The notes under the pieces are model-generated. The model made no database searches, had not been told where the DNA came from, and saw only the letters and a program-made list of their open reading frames with translations. The position numbers and the translations under genes are program-made. Below are positions 54,865 through 63,695 of a DNA stretch of 64,000 nucleotides, one piece after another. Position 1 is the stretch's first letter, and the number at the start of each line of letters is the position of its first letter. This DNA comes from Parapedobacter tibetensis (lineage in GTDB: Bacteria; Bacteroidota; Bacteroidia; Sphingobacteriales; Sphingobacteriaceae): assembly GCF_024643205.1 (NCBI RefSeq), contig NZ_JAMKQJ010000001.1, positions 496,001 through 560,000 on the forward strand, read 5' to 3'.

Positions 54865-55446
54865 TCATGCTGCCAGGATCACCAACATCAGGAGGTAAGC
54901 ACCGAATTTGAGACGAAGTGTCTTCAGTGCATTGTTGACTTGCTTTTTGACGGTACTTTCTGATAAGGAAAGCGTTTGGGCGATTTCTCTGTGGCTGAGA
55001 TGCTGCTCCCGGCTCATTCGGAAAATAGCTTGCATTTTTTTGGGGAGTTGGCTGATTTCTTCCTCGATTTGTTGCTTGACCTCCGTCTCAAGTATGCGTG
55101 TATCGGCGCTTTGATTATCCATAAAACTGTGGGTAAGCAGCGTATGGATGTATTTATCGTTGTGTTTCCTCCGAGCGATCCAATTGATAGTTTGGTATTT
55201 TATTGCCGCAAATAAATAACCCGATAGGCTGATGTCCGCGCGCAACGCTGCGCGATTTTGCCACAATGAAGCAAATAATTCTTGAACCAAATCTTTTGAG
55301 GCCTCCCTATCTTGGGTCTTATTCCGTACATGTATATACAATTTCTCCGCGTACCGGCTATAGATTTCCGAAAACGCCCGGGAATCGTCTTCTATTAAAC
55401 GACTAATAAGCTGTTCATCTGAATACGCGTTGTAGCGGTTCTTCAT
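54865..55446 (-). CDS. ECF RNA polymerase sigma factor (PUL 2)
   Basis: The ATG at 55446 gives 193 residues starting MKNRYNAYSDEQLIS. Region 2 is AFSEIYSRYAEKLYIHVRNKTQDREASKDLVQELFASLWQNR; region 4 is QLPKKMQAIFRMSREQHLSHREIAQTLSLSESTVKKQVNNALKTLRLKF. It is the FecI-like partner of the FecR and STN-SusC proteins downstream and would switch on the PUL 2 operon when ligand is bound. A hydrophobic C-terminus (LMLVILAA) is a common feature of Bacteroidota FecI proteins. Confidence 0.93.
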   Translation of the reverse strand: MKNRYNAYSDEQLISRLIEDDSRAFSEIYSRYAEKLYIHVRNKTQDREASKDLVQELFASLWQNRAALRADISLSGYLFAAIKYQTINWIARRKHNDKYIHTLLTHSFMDNQSADTRILETEVKQQIEEEISQLPKKMQAIFRMSREQHLSHREIAQTLSLSESTVKKQVNNALKTLRLKFGAYLLMLVILAA

Positions 55447-55473
55447 AACATTCTTTCGTATTACATTTTTGTA

Positions 55474-55505
55474 CAAAAGGTAACCTAGATATGCTCCGCG
55501 TCAAA
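55474..55505 (-). promoter_or_regulatory. Putative promoter of the PUL 2 ECF sigma gene
   Basis: On the minus strand TTTG (55502-55505) is followed after 19 bases by TACCTTTTG (55474-55482), the TAnnTTTG box with one extra T. It lies 27 bases upstream of the sigma ATG at 55446. Spacing and sequence fit the housekeeping Bacteroidota promoter. Confidence 0.45.
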
Positions 55506-55869
55506 TTTCGCTTACCTACAAAAACTCATCATTACATGATTGTTAATAAATCTTCTCTTTTATTCTTCGGTTTACAATAAGCATTCAGAAAGGTGATACC
55601 TTTCAAGCAACAAAACTAATAAATTCTTTCTTGCTATTGCAACATAATCGGTGGAAGCACTTCAGCCCTATACAGGTACTTTTTGCGAGCGCTTTGTAGT
55701 AGTTTAGGGTATAAATGCAACACGAAGACCCGCTGAGTCTACTAGGATAGGGAAATTGATCACTAATAGTTGCCAGGGTGATCCGTAAGCATTTGTAAAA
55801 GAAAGGCAAAATAGCTTAGTTTGTAACAGGTAAAACCTAATGGCGTCCAATATCACGTAACTGCTGTCT
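55506..55869. other. Intergenic stretch between two divergent sigma-factor genes
   Basis: These 364 bases lie between divergent ECF genes. I see no credible gene or RNA. A possible promoter for the rightward gene is TTTG near 55797 with a TAGTTTG-like box near 55827, but the box is one base short of consensus. The region is A+T-rich and otherwise featureless to me. Confidence 0.4.
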
Positions 55870-56367
55870 ATGAGTAACCAACGTTTATTATTCCAGCAAC
55901 TGTTTGATGATAACTCCAAAAAAGTTTACCATCTCTGTTATGGTTATACCGGTGATGGCGATTCGGCAAATGACTTGATGCAGGAAACCTTTATCAAGGT
56001 ATGGCAAAACCTCGATAAGTTCCGCAACCAATCACAACTCTCTACTTGGATATACCGCATCGCCGTAAATACCTGCCTTTCCTACCTGCGTACGGCAAAG
56101 CGCCGGGCGACCGACGAACTCAACGACAACATCATCGAAAACTACTCGGAGGAGCCATCCGAAAAACAGGAACAAATTGCATTATTATACAAATCCATTG
56201 CACAGTTGGAAGAAAATGAACGTATTATCATTACCATGGTGTTGGATGAGGTACCTTATCCCGAGATTGCCGAAGTGGCCGGTATCTCCGAGGGCAACCT
56301 CCGTGTGAAAATACATCGGATAAAACATAAGCTAACCGAAATATACAATAGAAATGAAAGGGTTTGA
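55870..56367 (+). CDS. ECF RNA polymerase sigma factor
   Basis: The 165-residue protein carries sigma region 2 (LFDDNSKKVYHLCYGYTGDGDSANDLMQETFIKVWQNLDKF) and region 4 (LEENERIIITMVLDEVPYPEIAEVAGISEGNLRVKIHRIKHKL). No SusC or FecR is associated. The next gene overlaps it by 14 bases and encodes a multi-helix membrane protein that probably acts as the anti-sigma factor. Similar two-gene units (sigma plus membrane protein) are common in Bacteroidota; their inducing signal is generally unknown. Confidence 0.92.
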   Translation: MSNQRLLFQQLFDDNSKKVYHLCYGYTGDGDSANDLMQETFIKVWQNLDKFRNQSQLSTWIYRIAVNTCLSYLRTAKRRATDELNDNIIENYSEEPSEKQEQIALLYKSIAQLEENERIIITMVLDEVPYPEIAEVAGISEGNLRVKIHRIKHKLTEIYNRNERV

Positions 56368-56953
56368 TGATATACAACAGCTTTGGCAACGGCAGGAGCC
56401 GGAGTCAAGCGTTAGCTTTGAAACGATTCTGAAACGTGTCAGTGGCAGTAAAACTGCGATTGCCAAGAAGCTCTTCTGGCAAAGTGTGGCTATTGGGGTG
56501 GCGGTAGTGGTGCTGCTGTGGATGTGTGTGACCGTTGAATTTTCGACATGGACAACGTACCTTGCCTTAGCGATCATGATAGGCTGTATCGGTTATTATT
56601 TTGTGAACCAGCTGCGCGATTACCGTAAAATCAGCAAGAGCCACGAGCTACTGTCAAAACCACAGGATTATATCGATTACCTCAAGACGTTCAAACAGCG
56701 GCGCAATCGCTTCAACACCCGTAATTACGCCATCTATGAAACCTGTGTCGCTGCGGCGTTTGCTTTCTATGCCATTGAAATGTATTTCGTGCTACCGTTT
56801 TGGACGTTCATCGGTTTCATTCTGTTCATCGTTTTCTGGTTCTTGATTTGCCATTTCATCTTCATGAAACAATACATCAACAACGAGAACACGCGCATTC
56901 AGGAAATGATTGACAACCTCGAACGCATCAAAAGCCAGTTTGAAGAGCATTAG
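56354..56953 (+). CDS. Hypothetical membrane protein, putative anti-sigma partner
   Basis: The 199-residue protein overlaps the sigma gene by 14 bases, so translation is coupled. It has a short N-terminal cytoplasmic part (MKGFDDIQQLWQRQ, a motif usual in such partners) and four hydrophobic segments: FWQSVAIGVAVVVLLWM, WTTYLALAIMIGCIGYYFV, YETCVAAAFAFYAIEMYF and FIGFILFIVFWFLICHFIF, then a charged C-terminal helix (NTRIQEMIDNLERIKSQF). No zinc-binding anti-sigma motif is visible. Anti-sigma role is inferred from operon structure only. Confidence 0.7.
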   Translation: MKGFDDIQQLWQRQEPESSVSFETILKRVSGSKTAIAKKLFWQSVAIGVAVVVLLWMCVTVEFSTWTTYLALAIMIGCIGYYFVNQLRDYRKISKSHELLSKPQDYIDYLKTFKQRRNRFNTRNYAIYETCVAAAFAFYAIEMYFVLPFWTFIGFILFIVFWFLICHFIFMKQYINNENTRIQEMIDNLERIKSQFEEH

Positions 56954-56989
56954 TGCACTACGACTATTTCGAGCGGGTTGCTATTATAC

Positions 56990-57757
56990 TTACTTCTTAT
57001 ATTGCCGTAGTTGTTTACTCATCCGGGCATATAGTTCCTTCAAATCAGGGTGACCTTCTAACATTTCCAAGTGTTTTTCTATCGTACCCCTATCATTCCG
57101 TACCGCCGGTCCCGTCAGCACATCCTCGGGTAGATGTATCATCACCTTTTCGGCTGTTTCGAGAATAAGCGGCCTGATGACATCGAAGTCAAGATTATGT
57201 TCGTAGAGGATATCGGCACTGATGGAATAGAGATAATTAGTGAAATTGCAGGCAAACACTGCCGCTACATGGAGTGAAAGGCGCTGCTTTGAATCGCAGG
57301 GAAAAACTCGGTTTGACAAACTGCTTGCCAAATTTTCCAACTGTACATAGGTGGCCTCATCTGCCCCCTCAATAGCCAAAGGTATGGATGAAAAATCAAC
57401 AGCCTTGGCTTTCGAAAAGGTTTGGAGCGGATATAACACACCATAATGCATAGTATACGCTGCAAGGACGGTCGCATCCACACTCCCTGCGGTATGCACA
57501 ACAAGACCCTTTAGGTGAGTGGGTAATTGGGAAGCTACCTGCGCTATGGCATCGTCTTTCACGGCAATGATATAGGCATCGGCTTGGGAGTCGACATCGG
57601 CAAGGTTGTCGATAGCTTTCGCCTTTAATGCCTCTGCCAACAATTCGGCATTGGTTTTCGAGGGGCTATACACTTGGGCAATCCGATGCCCGACCTCGGT
57701 AAGCGCCTTGCCAAGATGCGTAGCCACATTTCCGCTGCCAAGCAATATGACGTCCAT
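56990..57757 (-). CDS. Rossmann-like / DUF2520 family protein (P5C-reductase-like)
   Basis: The 255-residue protein has an N-terminal dinucleotide-binding fold (MDVILLGSGNVATHLGKALTEVG, with GSGNVA as the binding loop) and a C-terminal DUF2520 helical domain (VHTAGSVDATVLAAYTMHYGVLYPLQTF, FACNFTNYLYSISADILYEHNLDFD). It resembles pyrroline-5-carboxylate reductase and related NADP-dependent dehydrogenases, but the substrate is not established. Its ATG overlaps the stop of the ccmF-like gene by one base, so it is cotranscribed with the cytochrome c maturation genes. Confidence 0.85.
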   Translation of the reverse strand: MDVILLGSGNVATHLGKALTEVGHRIAQVYSPSKTNAELLAEALKAKAIDNLADVDSQADAYIIAVKDDAIAQVASQLPTHLKGLVVHTAGSVDATVLAAYTMHYGVLYPLQTFSKAKAVDFSSIPLAIEGADEATYVQLENLASSLSNRVFPCDSKQRLSLHVAAVFACNFTNYLYSISADILYEHNLDFDVIRPLILETAEKVMIHLPEDVLTGPAVRNDRGTIEKHLEMLEGHPDLKELYARMSKQLRQYKK

Positions 57758-60207
57758 CAGGTTTTTTCGGGTTTGATTTCTTTATTGCGGCGAAGGATAG
57801 CCATGAAGAAACCGATGGTCATGACAATGGCTCCGCACCAAAGGAAGTTGATGTAGGGGAATTTGATGGCTTTAAAGACCACCCACTTCTTCTCGGGCAC
57901 GGGTTTCTGGTATACCATCAGCTCCAGCTTGTCTTTTTCCGGCATGATGTTGCTAAACCGGAACCGTAGCCCCTGCTCTTCCACATCCTTGCTAAAATCG
58001 TATGTGGCGCCATCTTTGATGAGGAATACAGGTTCCACTTCGTACATTTGACCTTCGGCGGTGTGCACATTCAAGTGAAGCCCCACGATGACATCATCTT
58101 CCCCTTTTGGGATATTCTGCAATGTGGCATTTCGGTTAATACCTGTCACCACGATATACCCATTGCGGTAGCGTAGTGTATCGCCGATATTGGTTTCATA
58201 GATCGCTGGCTCTTCGTAATCCTCAAAACCGGTCTGTTCATCCGCTCCTTGGCTTTGCTGGTGTGTATCAGACATCGCTGCGGTGATGAGGGTGTAAATA
58301 TCATGAGTGAGGTAATGCCGTGTGTCTGGTGTACCAATAAGCCCCCCCATTTGTGGGTTATTCTGTGCAAAAGGGCGGAGTTGGAAGCTTTCGGTGACCC
58401 TGCCTGTTTCCTCGTCTATTTTTTCGTAATTGATTTTGTAATACACATTGGGAGGAACTACGCTATCTCCTACATAGGTAATGCGGTAATCCCCCATCTG
58501 TACGGGTTCATCCTCGGTGAGGAATAGGTTATCGCCCGGTTTTTCCACTTGGTCAAAGCCAGCTACAGCGATATAACCGCTGTTGTTTACAGAAATCACT
58601 TCATTGGTAGCAGCTGCCACCAATGCACCGATGAGCAACAGCCCAAATCCGATGTGTGCCACCGCCGAACCGGTGAGTTTCCATTTTCCCTTGATGGCTT
58701 CACCCAATATCCGGCCGTTGGCCACAATCGTATACGTCGCGGCAAAAACCATCAGGATATACATGAAATTGGTATATACTTTGGTGACATACACCACGAT
58801 GGCTGTTATCACCACGGCCACCACCAACGAGGCGATAGCTGACACATAGAATTTGCGGACATCCGTCCGCTTGTATTTCATGAATTGTGTAAAGGCTGAA
58901 AGTATGCCGATCACCACGGCAAAACCAGCCTGCCATTTATTGTAATGTTGTACCGGATCGATTGGTGGAGCTACCTTAGTACCAAATACCGCATTAAATA
59001 CCGGGATAGAAGTGGAAGCAATGATTTGAACACACGCTACCGAGAGCACCAATGCGCCAATGAATAGCCAAAATTCGCGGGAATAAATGTCTTCTTCTTT
59101 TTGGGTGGATGGCATACGCTTCTTATGCTTCACAAGTAAGTATACCATGATGGCCAGGAAAATCACATTGAATGCGATCAATTGCCAAAACAAGCCCAAA
59201 TCGGTGAAAGAGTGTACCGACGTTTCCCCCAATATACCGCTACGGGTGAGGTATGAGGCATAGATCACCAACACAAAACTGATCATGACCAAAAAGGTGG
59301 CCGTGAAATAAGAATGACCGGAATTTTTGTAGGCAACCATTACATGTACGGCCGCGATCAAGGTAAGCCATGGAATAATGGAAGCATTCTCTACTGGATC
59401 CCAAGCCCAAAAACCACCGAAATTGAGTGCTTCATAGGCCCAGAATGATCCCATGATAATACCTGCCCCTAAGGTCATCACAGCGAACAACGCCCAGGGT
59501 AATCCTGGCTTCATCCATTCTTTATAGCGTTGCTGCCACTGGCCAGCTACAGCATAGGCAAAAGGCACGACCATTGCTGCAAACCCTAAAAACAGCGTTG
59601 GAGGGTGGATGACCATCCAATAATTTTGAAGCAACGGATTAAGGCCTGTACCATCGGCTATCATGCTAACGTAATTGGGGTCGGAAAAAATGGGCCCCTG
59701 CATGGCTTCCCGTAATAAGATAAAAGGCGAACTTCCCACGCGTTCCCCAAAAATTTCAATACCAATCAGCATGGAACCCAGTACCGCCTGACATAGCATG
59801 ATGATGGTCATCACCGGAGTTTCCCAACCTTTGGCTCGGAATACCAATAGTATTCCCAGCATGCCTTGCCAAAACATCCACAGCCAAAAGCTCCCCTCTT
59901 GTCCTTCCCAAAAACTAGAAATAATGTAGTGCGTGGGCAAAGACCTGGAAGAATGCGCCCAAGCATAATGATACTCGAAAAGGTGGTTGTAAATAATGTA
60001 ATAGAGGCAACTGCCCAGCCCTAATACCGATACAATATTGATCCAGAAAGCAATACGGGCGATTTTTTGCCACGAATGGTCTTCCTTGTGCCGAGTAGCG
60101 AAATAATAACTGATGCAGGACAGCAACGCGGTTCCAAAGGAAAGAATAACAAAGAACTGGCCTATTTTGCCGGGCAAAAGGCTTTCACCTACATAATTTA
60201 TATCCAT
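57757..60207 (-). CDS. ccmF: Cytochrome c biogenesis heme-handling protein (CcmF/CcsA type)
   Basis: The 816-residue inner-membrane protein has about 13 hydrophobic segments. The heme-binding WWD-type motif is NFGGFWAWDPVENASIIPWL. Other conserved blocks are GLNPLLQNYWMVIHPPTLFLGF, with its His in the HPP turn, and EGSFWLWMFWQG. A large periplasmic domain lies between the last two helices. CcmF/CcsA proteins pass heme from CcmE to apocytochrome c. The gene lies 10 bases after ccmE. Some databases would label it CcsA; the HPPTLFLG region and the CcmE neighbour favour CcmF. Confidence 0.88.
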   Translation of the reverse strand: MDINYVGESLLPGKIGQFFVILSFGTALLSCISYYFATRHKEDHSWQKIARIAFWINIVSVLGLGSCLYYIIYNHLFEYHYAWAHSSRSLPTHYIISSFWEGQEGSFWLWMFWQGMLGILLVFRAKGWETPVMTIIMLCQAVLGSMLIGIEIFGERVGSSPFILLREAMQGPIFSDPNYVSMIADGTGLNPLLQNYWMVIHPPTLFLGFAAMVVPFAYAVAGQWQQRYKEWMKPGLPWALFAVMTLGAGIIMGSFWAYEALNFGGFWAWDPVENASIIPWLTLIAAVHVMVAYKNSGHSYFTATFLVMISFVLVIYASYLTRSGILGETSVHSFTDLGLFWQLIAFNVIFLAIMVYLLVKHKKRMPSTQKEEDIYSREFWLFIGALVLSVACVQIIASTSIPVFNAVFGTKVAPPIDPVQHYNKWQAGFAVVIGILSAFTQFMKYKRTDVRKFYVSAIASLVVAVVITAIVVYVTKVYTNFMYILMVFAATYTIVANGRILGEAIKGKWKLTGSAVAHIGFGLLLIGALVAAATNEVISVNNSGYIAVAGFDQVEKPGDNLFLTEDEPVQMGDYRITYVGDSVVPPNVYYKINYEKIDEETGRVTESFQLRPFAQNNPQMGGLIGTPDTRHYLTHDIYTLITAAMSDTHQQSQGADEQTGFEDYEEPAIYETNIGDTLRYRNGYIVVTGINRNATLQNIPKGEDDVIVGLHLNVHTAEGQMYEVEPVFLIKDGATYDFSKDVEEQGLRFRFSNIMPEKDKLELMVYQKPVPEKKWVVFKAIKFPYINFLWCGAIVMTIGFFMAILRRNKEIKPEKT

Positions 60208-60217
60208 CTACGTCAAA

Positions 60218-60652
60218 TCAATTATCGGTTGGTGTTTCAGTAAACCCCATAATTTGGGCCGTTGACGCCTCAATCACTTCGACCTCGTCTTGGTTGTATT
60301 TAGAAGGGCACTTCATCAGAATTTTACTGGCGTGGAACTCATCTCCCACCATCTTACCCGTCAGTACGATTTGCTCCGAACGCTCGATATCCTGTGGCTT
60401 TGCACCCCTGAACACCACTTTGCATTCGGTGCTGTCATTGTCGTACATATGAAACGAAAAATGATTGGCATCTACCGTAGGGTCATAATATAGTGTTTTT
60501 GCCTTGTTGAGCACACCCACCACATATAGTTCAGATTGTTTCTCCCTCGCTTCCGTGAATGTGGAATAGGTACTCGAATCCGCATATATCACAATAATCA
60601 TCGCAATGGCAATAGCGATAACGATGATACCTATTACCGAACTTTTCTTCAT
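60218..60652 (-). CDS. ccmE: Cytochrome c maturation protein CcmE, Cys-type heme-binding variant
   Basis: The ATG at 60652 gives a 144-residue protein: one membrane helix (VIGIIVIAIAIAMIIVIYA) and a periplasmic OB-fold (ELYVVGVLNKAKTLYYDP, SFHMYDNDSTECKVVFRGAKP, QIVLTGKMVGDEFHASKILMKCPSKY). CcmE is the heme chaperone that hands heme to CcmF. In E. coli the covalently bound heme sits on His in a HxxxY motif; here the equivalent reads MKCPSKY, so Cys takes its place (CxxxY), as known for the variant CcmE of some archaea and sulfate reducers. First gene of ccmE-ccmF-DUF2520. Confidence 0.88.
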   Translation of the reverse strand: MKKSSVIGIIVIAIAIAMIIVIYADSSTYSTFTEAREKQSELYVVGVLNKAKTLYYDPTVDANHFSFHMYDNDSTECKVVFRGAKPQDIERSEQIVLTGKMVGDEFHASKILMKCPSKYNQDEVEVIEASTAQIMGFTETPTDN

Positions 60653-60930
60653 GTCATTATCCCCCAATGGATTAATACCGAAATGCAAAATTACGAATTG
60701 AAATATGAAGCTACGAATATTGCAAGTTATTGGTATTTTTTAGAATCGTTCTAAATTATATTGCTTTACAGGCATAAAGGCACAGGGTTATTGTAGTTCA
60801 AGCTTATGGCCAAATCCATAAAAATATCTTATGTTTGCCAATGCAGTGTATGGAGAACTGTATATAATGAAGAATTGTAAATCAGGCAATGCCCAACCAC
60901 CTATACAATAAAAATAGCGGCTTTGCACGA

Positions 60931-61881
60931 ATGCCTGCCGGTAGGAAAAGTATTTCAACCGGTATATTGCTAATTGCCTTCGTTTCATGCCTGGCACAAA
61001 AAATGCCTCGGTTGGAAATCCATTTCCAAAACGACAATGACCTCTACCTGTTTAACAGGCAAGACCAATACTATACCAATGGGTTGTTTTTCAATATCCG
61101 TAAAACAGTGGATAGCACAGCATTGGCACCCAAAGAAACGAATAGGCTATGGGGTATTACAATGGGGCAAAAGATGTATAATGCTTATACTGCCCAGATT
61201 CACCGCATAGAGGAGGTAGATCGCCCAATTACCGCCTATCTTTTTCTAGCTGCCAATGTAGACCGATATTTTGCCAACGAAACGTTCTTATCTTTCACAG
61301 CAGAAATCGGCACCATCGGACAGCGCGCATTGGGTCGGCAGTTCCAGGAAAGTATCCACAGGGTATTGAGACTATATGAAATCGCAGGCTGGGAGTACCA
61401 GTTGGAAAATGCCTTTGGCTTGGATGCCTCAATCCGGTATGGCGGTTTACTATATCGCAACAAGCGCCAATGGTTTGATATTTCAGCATACACAGAAGCA
61501 ACCCTTGGATCAAACCATACCTCCTTAGCTGCCTCCCCAACATTCAGGTGGGGCAAAATCAATCCCCTACACCAATCCGCCCATTGGTCTGGCCGGTTAC
61601 AGTCGAGGAATATGGCGGTGAAGCGCGAGTTATTTGCCTATTTTAGGCCACAATTGAATCTGGTCATTTATGACGCGACGATACAAGGAGGGTTATTCCG
61701 TCGTGATAAGGGGCCTGTTACCTATGAGCCCTCCCGTTGGGTATTGTCTAACCATTTCGGCGTAACGTATGCGCGAAATTCCCTGACGCTCAATATGCAA
61801 TATATTTTTAATACCAAAGAATTACCAGGGATGTTCTTCAGGCACCAATATGGGTCTTTGGGGTTGAGTTATCGGTATTGA
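60931..61881 (+). CDS. LpxR-like lipid A deacylase family outer-membrane protein
   Basis: The ATG at 60931 gives 316 residues with a signal peptide (STGILLIAFVSCLAQ); an upstream in-frame ATG at 60889 adds 14 residues. The mature protein matches the DUF2219/LpxR family: FQNDNDLYLFNRQDQYYTNGLFF near the start, then GQKMYNAYT, LSFTAEIGTIGQRALGRQFQE, and beta-barrel strands ending YGSLGLSYRY. LpxR in Salmonella and related bacteria removes the 3'-acyloxyacyl chain of lipid A in a calcium-dependent way; NDND and QYYTNG are in the catalytic region of that enzyme. Activity here is inferred from family only. Confidence 0.82.
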   Translation: MPAGRKSISTGILLIAFVSCLAQKMPRLEIHFQNDNDLYLFNRQDQYYTNGLFFNIRKTVDSTALAPKETNRLWGITMGQKMYNAYTAQIHRIEEVDRPITAYLFLAANVDRYFANETFLSFTAEIGTIGQRALGRQFQESIHRVLRLYEIAGWEYQLENAFGLDASIRYGGLLYRNKRQWFDISAYTEATLGSNHTSLAASPTFRWGKINPLHQSAHWSGRLQSRNMAVKRELFAYFRPQLNLVIYDATIQGGLFRRDKGPVTYEPSRWVLSNHFGVTYARNSLTLNMQYIFNTKELPGMFFRHQYGSLGLSYRY

Positions 61882-61886
61882 TATTG

Positions 61887-61999
61887 GAACGCAGATGACG
61901 CAGATTGAACAGATTAGCACGGATTTTTAGAGCAAGCGTATGAGAAAGCATTGTGCTGTAAACCTGTGATCATCCGCCAAATCCGTGTCATCCGCGTTC
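61887..61999. repeat. Inverted pair of a ~20-base dispersed repeat in an intergenic region
   Basis: Copy 1 on the + strand (61887-61906) and copy 2 on the - strand (61980-61999) share the consensus GAACGCRGATGACRCRGATT with three differences. They lie in opposite orientation, 73 bases apart, between the LpxR-like and ArfB genes. A third copy is at 62419-62438. The arrangement resembles short intergenic palindromic repeats dispersed through many Bacteroidota genomes. Confidence 0.65.
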
Positions 62000-62010
62000 T
62001 ATTGTTCCAT

Positions 62011-62430
62011 TCATAACCAATCTTTCTTCCTATTAATCTTCCGTAGTGCTTGTTGGCGCTTGGCGTCAAGGCGCTTCTGCACAGCAGCTTTAGACGGTTT
62101 GGTAGTTTTACGCGGTTTTTCGGTTTTGAGCGCGTATGAAAGCAATTCCACCAATTTCTGAAGGGCAATTTCCTTGTTTTTCAGCTGGCTACGGGTCTGT
62201 TGACTATGTATTTGCAGCAATCCATCTGCTTGTAAACGATTCCTTAGCCGCTGCTTGATGCGGTCCTTCTCCACTTCAGAAAACACCGTCGTCGCATCAA
62301 TATCGAATAGCAACGTGACTTTGGTTTCCACTTTGTTTACATTTTGGCCACCACTGCCCCCACTCCGGGAGGTCTGGAATTGAATATATGGTAGGAGTAA
62401 ATCCGTCTTTATCCGCTCAACCCGCGTCAT
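62011..62430 (-). CDS. arfB: Peptidyl-tRNA hydrolase / ribosome rescue factor ArfB
   Basis: The 139-residue protein has the class-I release-factor-like catalytic motif in TSRSGGSGGQNVNKVETKV (GGQ) and a basic C-terminal tail (KPRKTTKPSKAAVQKRLDAKRQQALRKINRKKDWL), which places it in the stalled-ribosome A site. ArfB (YaeJ) hydrolyses peptidyl-tRNA on ribosomes stalled without a stop codon. The only plausible start, ATG at 62430, lies inside a dispersed repeat and overlaps the end of the upstream symporter gene by 14 bases. No alternative ATG or GTG precedes the conserved region. Confidence 0.9.
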   Translation of the reverse strand: MTRVERIKTDLLLPYIQFQTSRSGGSGGQNVNKVETKVTLLFDIDATTVFSEVEKDRIKQRLRNRLQADGLLQIHSQQTRSQLKNKEIALQKLVELLSYALKTEKPRKTTKPSKAAVQKRLDAKRQQALRKINRKKDWL

Positions 62431-63667
62431 CCGTGTTCAATCTTTTACGCTTCAATCCAAACCTACTGACCAGCATGGCAGCCACGGAGTCGCCCGTTGC
62501 GTTGAGCAATGTGGCCATTGGGTCTACCAAGGTGCCAATGATCATGACTGCTGGGATAGCTTCCGTGGGCAACCCATATACCGAAATCATCAGCATCTCA
62601 CCGATATACCCCCCATTGGGGATGCCTCCGGCTACGATGCTCACCAACACGGTGATACCCAATGCCATGATTAATGTCATCGGGTCAAAGAAATCCCACC
62701 CAATGAGTACGAAAGCTACGTATATCTTAACGATGCTGGACATGGATGAGCCATCTTTGTGCAAGGTGGTTCCCAACGGAATAACCACATTAGCTACAGA
62801 TGCTGGGATACCCATTTTAGATGCCGCTGCTAAGTTCGTCGGCATGGTAGCAATGCTGCTGCATGTGCTGATAGCCGTGGCCGACGGCATTATGTTGTTT
62901 TTCCAATACTTGGTTATGCCCTGCCTACCTCCAGCGACATAAGCATATAGGCTGAAGAATACGATAAAATAAAATAGGCCAAGGATATAGTATAACCCCA
63001 ATGGTTTGGCATAAAATCCGAAAAGCTCGGGACCAATGGTACCCACTTGGTAAGCGAAATAAGCACCCAGACCAATAGGAGCCACTTTCATAATCAGGAT
63101 CAACAATTGTTTCATCACCTCGTTGCCCGATGACAGAAATTTCCTGAATGGTGCACCCACTTCGCCCGACCGCATGGCGGAGATGCCCACAAGAAAGGAA
63201 AAAATAACAAAAGCCAACATGTTTTCCCTTGACAATAACTTGTAGAATTCATCTACCGTGACAAACCTCACCAACTTATCACCCCATGTATCATTCGGAT
63301 TTCCCCGCAGCACTTCTTCGGCGACCTCCTGCGAAGCTTGTGGTGCTTCTACGGGAAAGAACCATAGCGCAACAATGGTAAGTACCGCCGCTATGAGCAC
63401 GGTAGACAAAAAAACCGCTATCATGGTAGAAATGATACGCCCCAATTTCTGTGAACCGTCGATATTGGCTACAGCAGACGCTATGGCAAAAAATAACAAG
63501 GGTATAACAGCGGCAAACAATAGGTTGAGAAAAATATCTCCCAAAGGCTTGAGCCATACCACGATACCTGGGAAAAAGCCACCGATGATGCTCCCTATCA
63601 CAATACCTAGCAATAAGAGCAGGATGCTCCCGTAATTCTTCAGGAAATTGCCACGTTGAGTCGTCAT
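62417..63667 (-). CDS. Dicarboxylate/amino acid:cation symporter (DAACS family)
   Basis: The ATG at 63667 gives 416 residues; a GTG three codons earlier is possible. The protein has eight main membrane helices and two re-entrant loops, with the family motif SATAISTCSSIATMPTN in hairpin 1 and IPLGTTLHKDGSSM in helix 7, whose TLHKDG replaces the usual TxNMDG. It resembles GltP/DctA transporters for glutamate, aspartate or C4-dicarboxylates coupled to H+ or Na+. The last residues (LNTDDAG) are encoded by a dispersed repeat and are probably not conserved in relatives. The gene is divergent from mnmD. Confidence 0.9.
   Translation of the reverse strand: MTTQRGNFLKNYGSILLLLLGIVIGSIIGGFFPGIVVWLKPLGDIFLNLLFAAVIPLLFFAIASAVANIDGSQKLGRIISTMIAVFLSTVLIAAVLTIVALWFFPVEAPQASQEVAEEVLRGNPNDTWGDKLVRFVTVDEFYKLLSRENMLAFVIFSFLVGISAMRSGEVGAPFRKFLSSGNEVMKQLLILIMKVAPIGLGAYFAYQVGTIGPELFGFYAKPLGLYYILGLFYFIVFFSLYAYVAGGRQGITKYWKNNIMPSATAISTCSSIATMPTNLAAASKMGIPASVANVVIPLGTTLHKDGSSMSSIVKIYVAFVLIGWDFFDPMTLIMALGITVLVSIVAGGIPNGGYIGEMLMISVYGLPTEAIPAVMIIGTLVDPMATLLNATGDSVAAMLVSRFGLKRKRLNTDDAG
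62419..62438 (-). repeat. Third copy of the dispersed repeat, inside two overlapping genes
   Basis: The minus strand reads GAACACGGATGACGCGGGTT, a variant of the 61887-61906/61980-61999 repeat. It encodes the last residues of the symporter, and the symporter TGA stop begins at its final T. The ATG of arfB (62428-62430) lies in the middle of the repeat. So the repeat has been used as coding DNA in two frames. Confidence 0.6.
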
Positions 63668-63695
63668 GTTGGACACTAAAGTAATGGAATTATTT

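Noticed and set aside
55603..55809. Minus-strand 68-residue frame in the sigma-sigma intergenic region
   Set aside because: Cys-rich, no family resemblance, no start signals; looks like random open frame.
60788..60997. Minus-strand frame ending YFYGFGHKLELQ, like an outer-membrane protein C-terminus
   Set aside because: Only about 69 residues, overlaps the LpxR-like gene start and has no recognisable upstream part; most likely chance.
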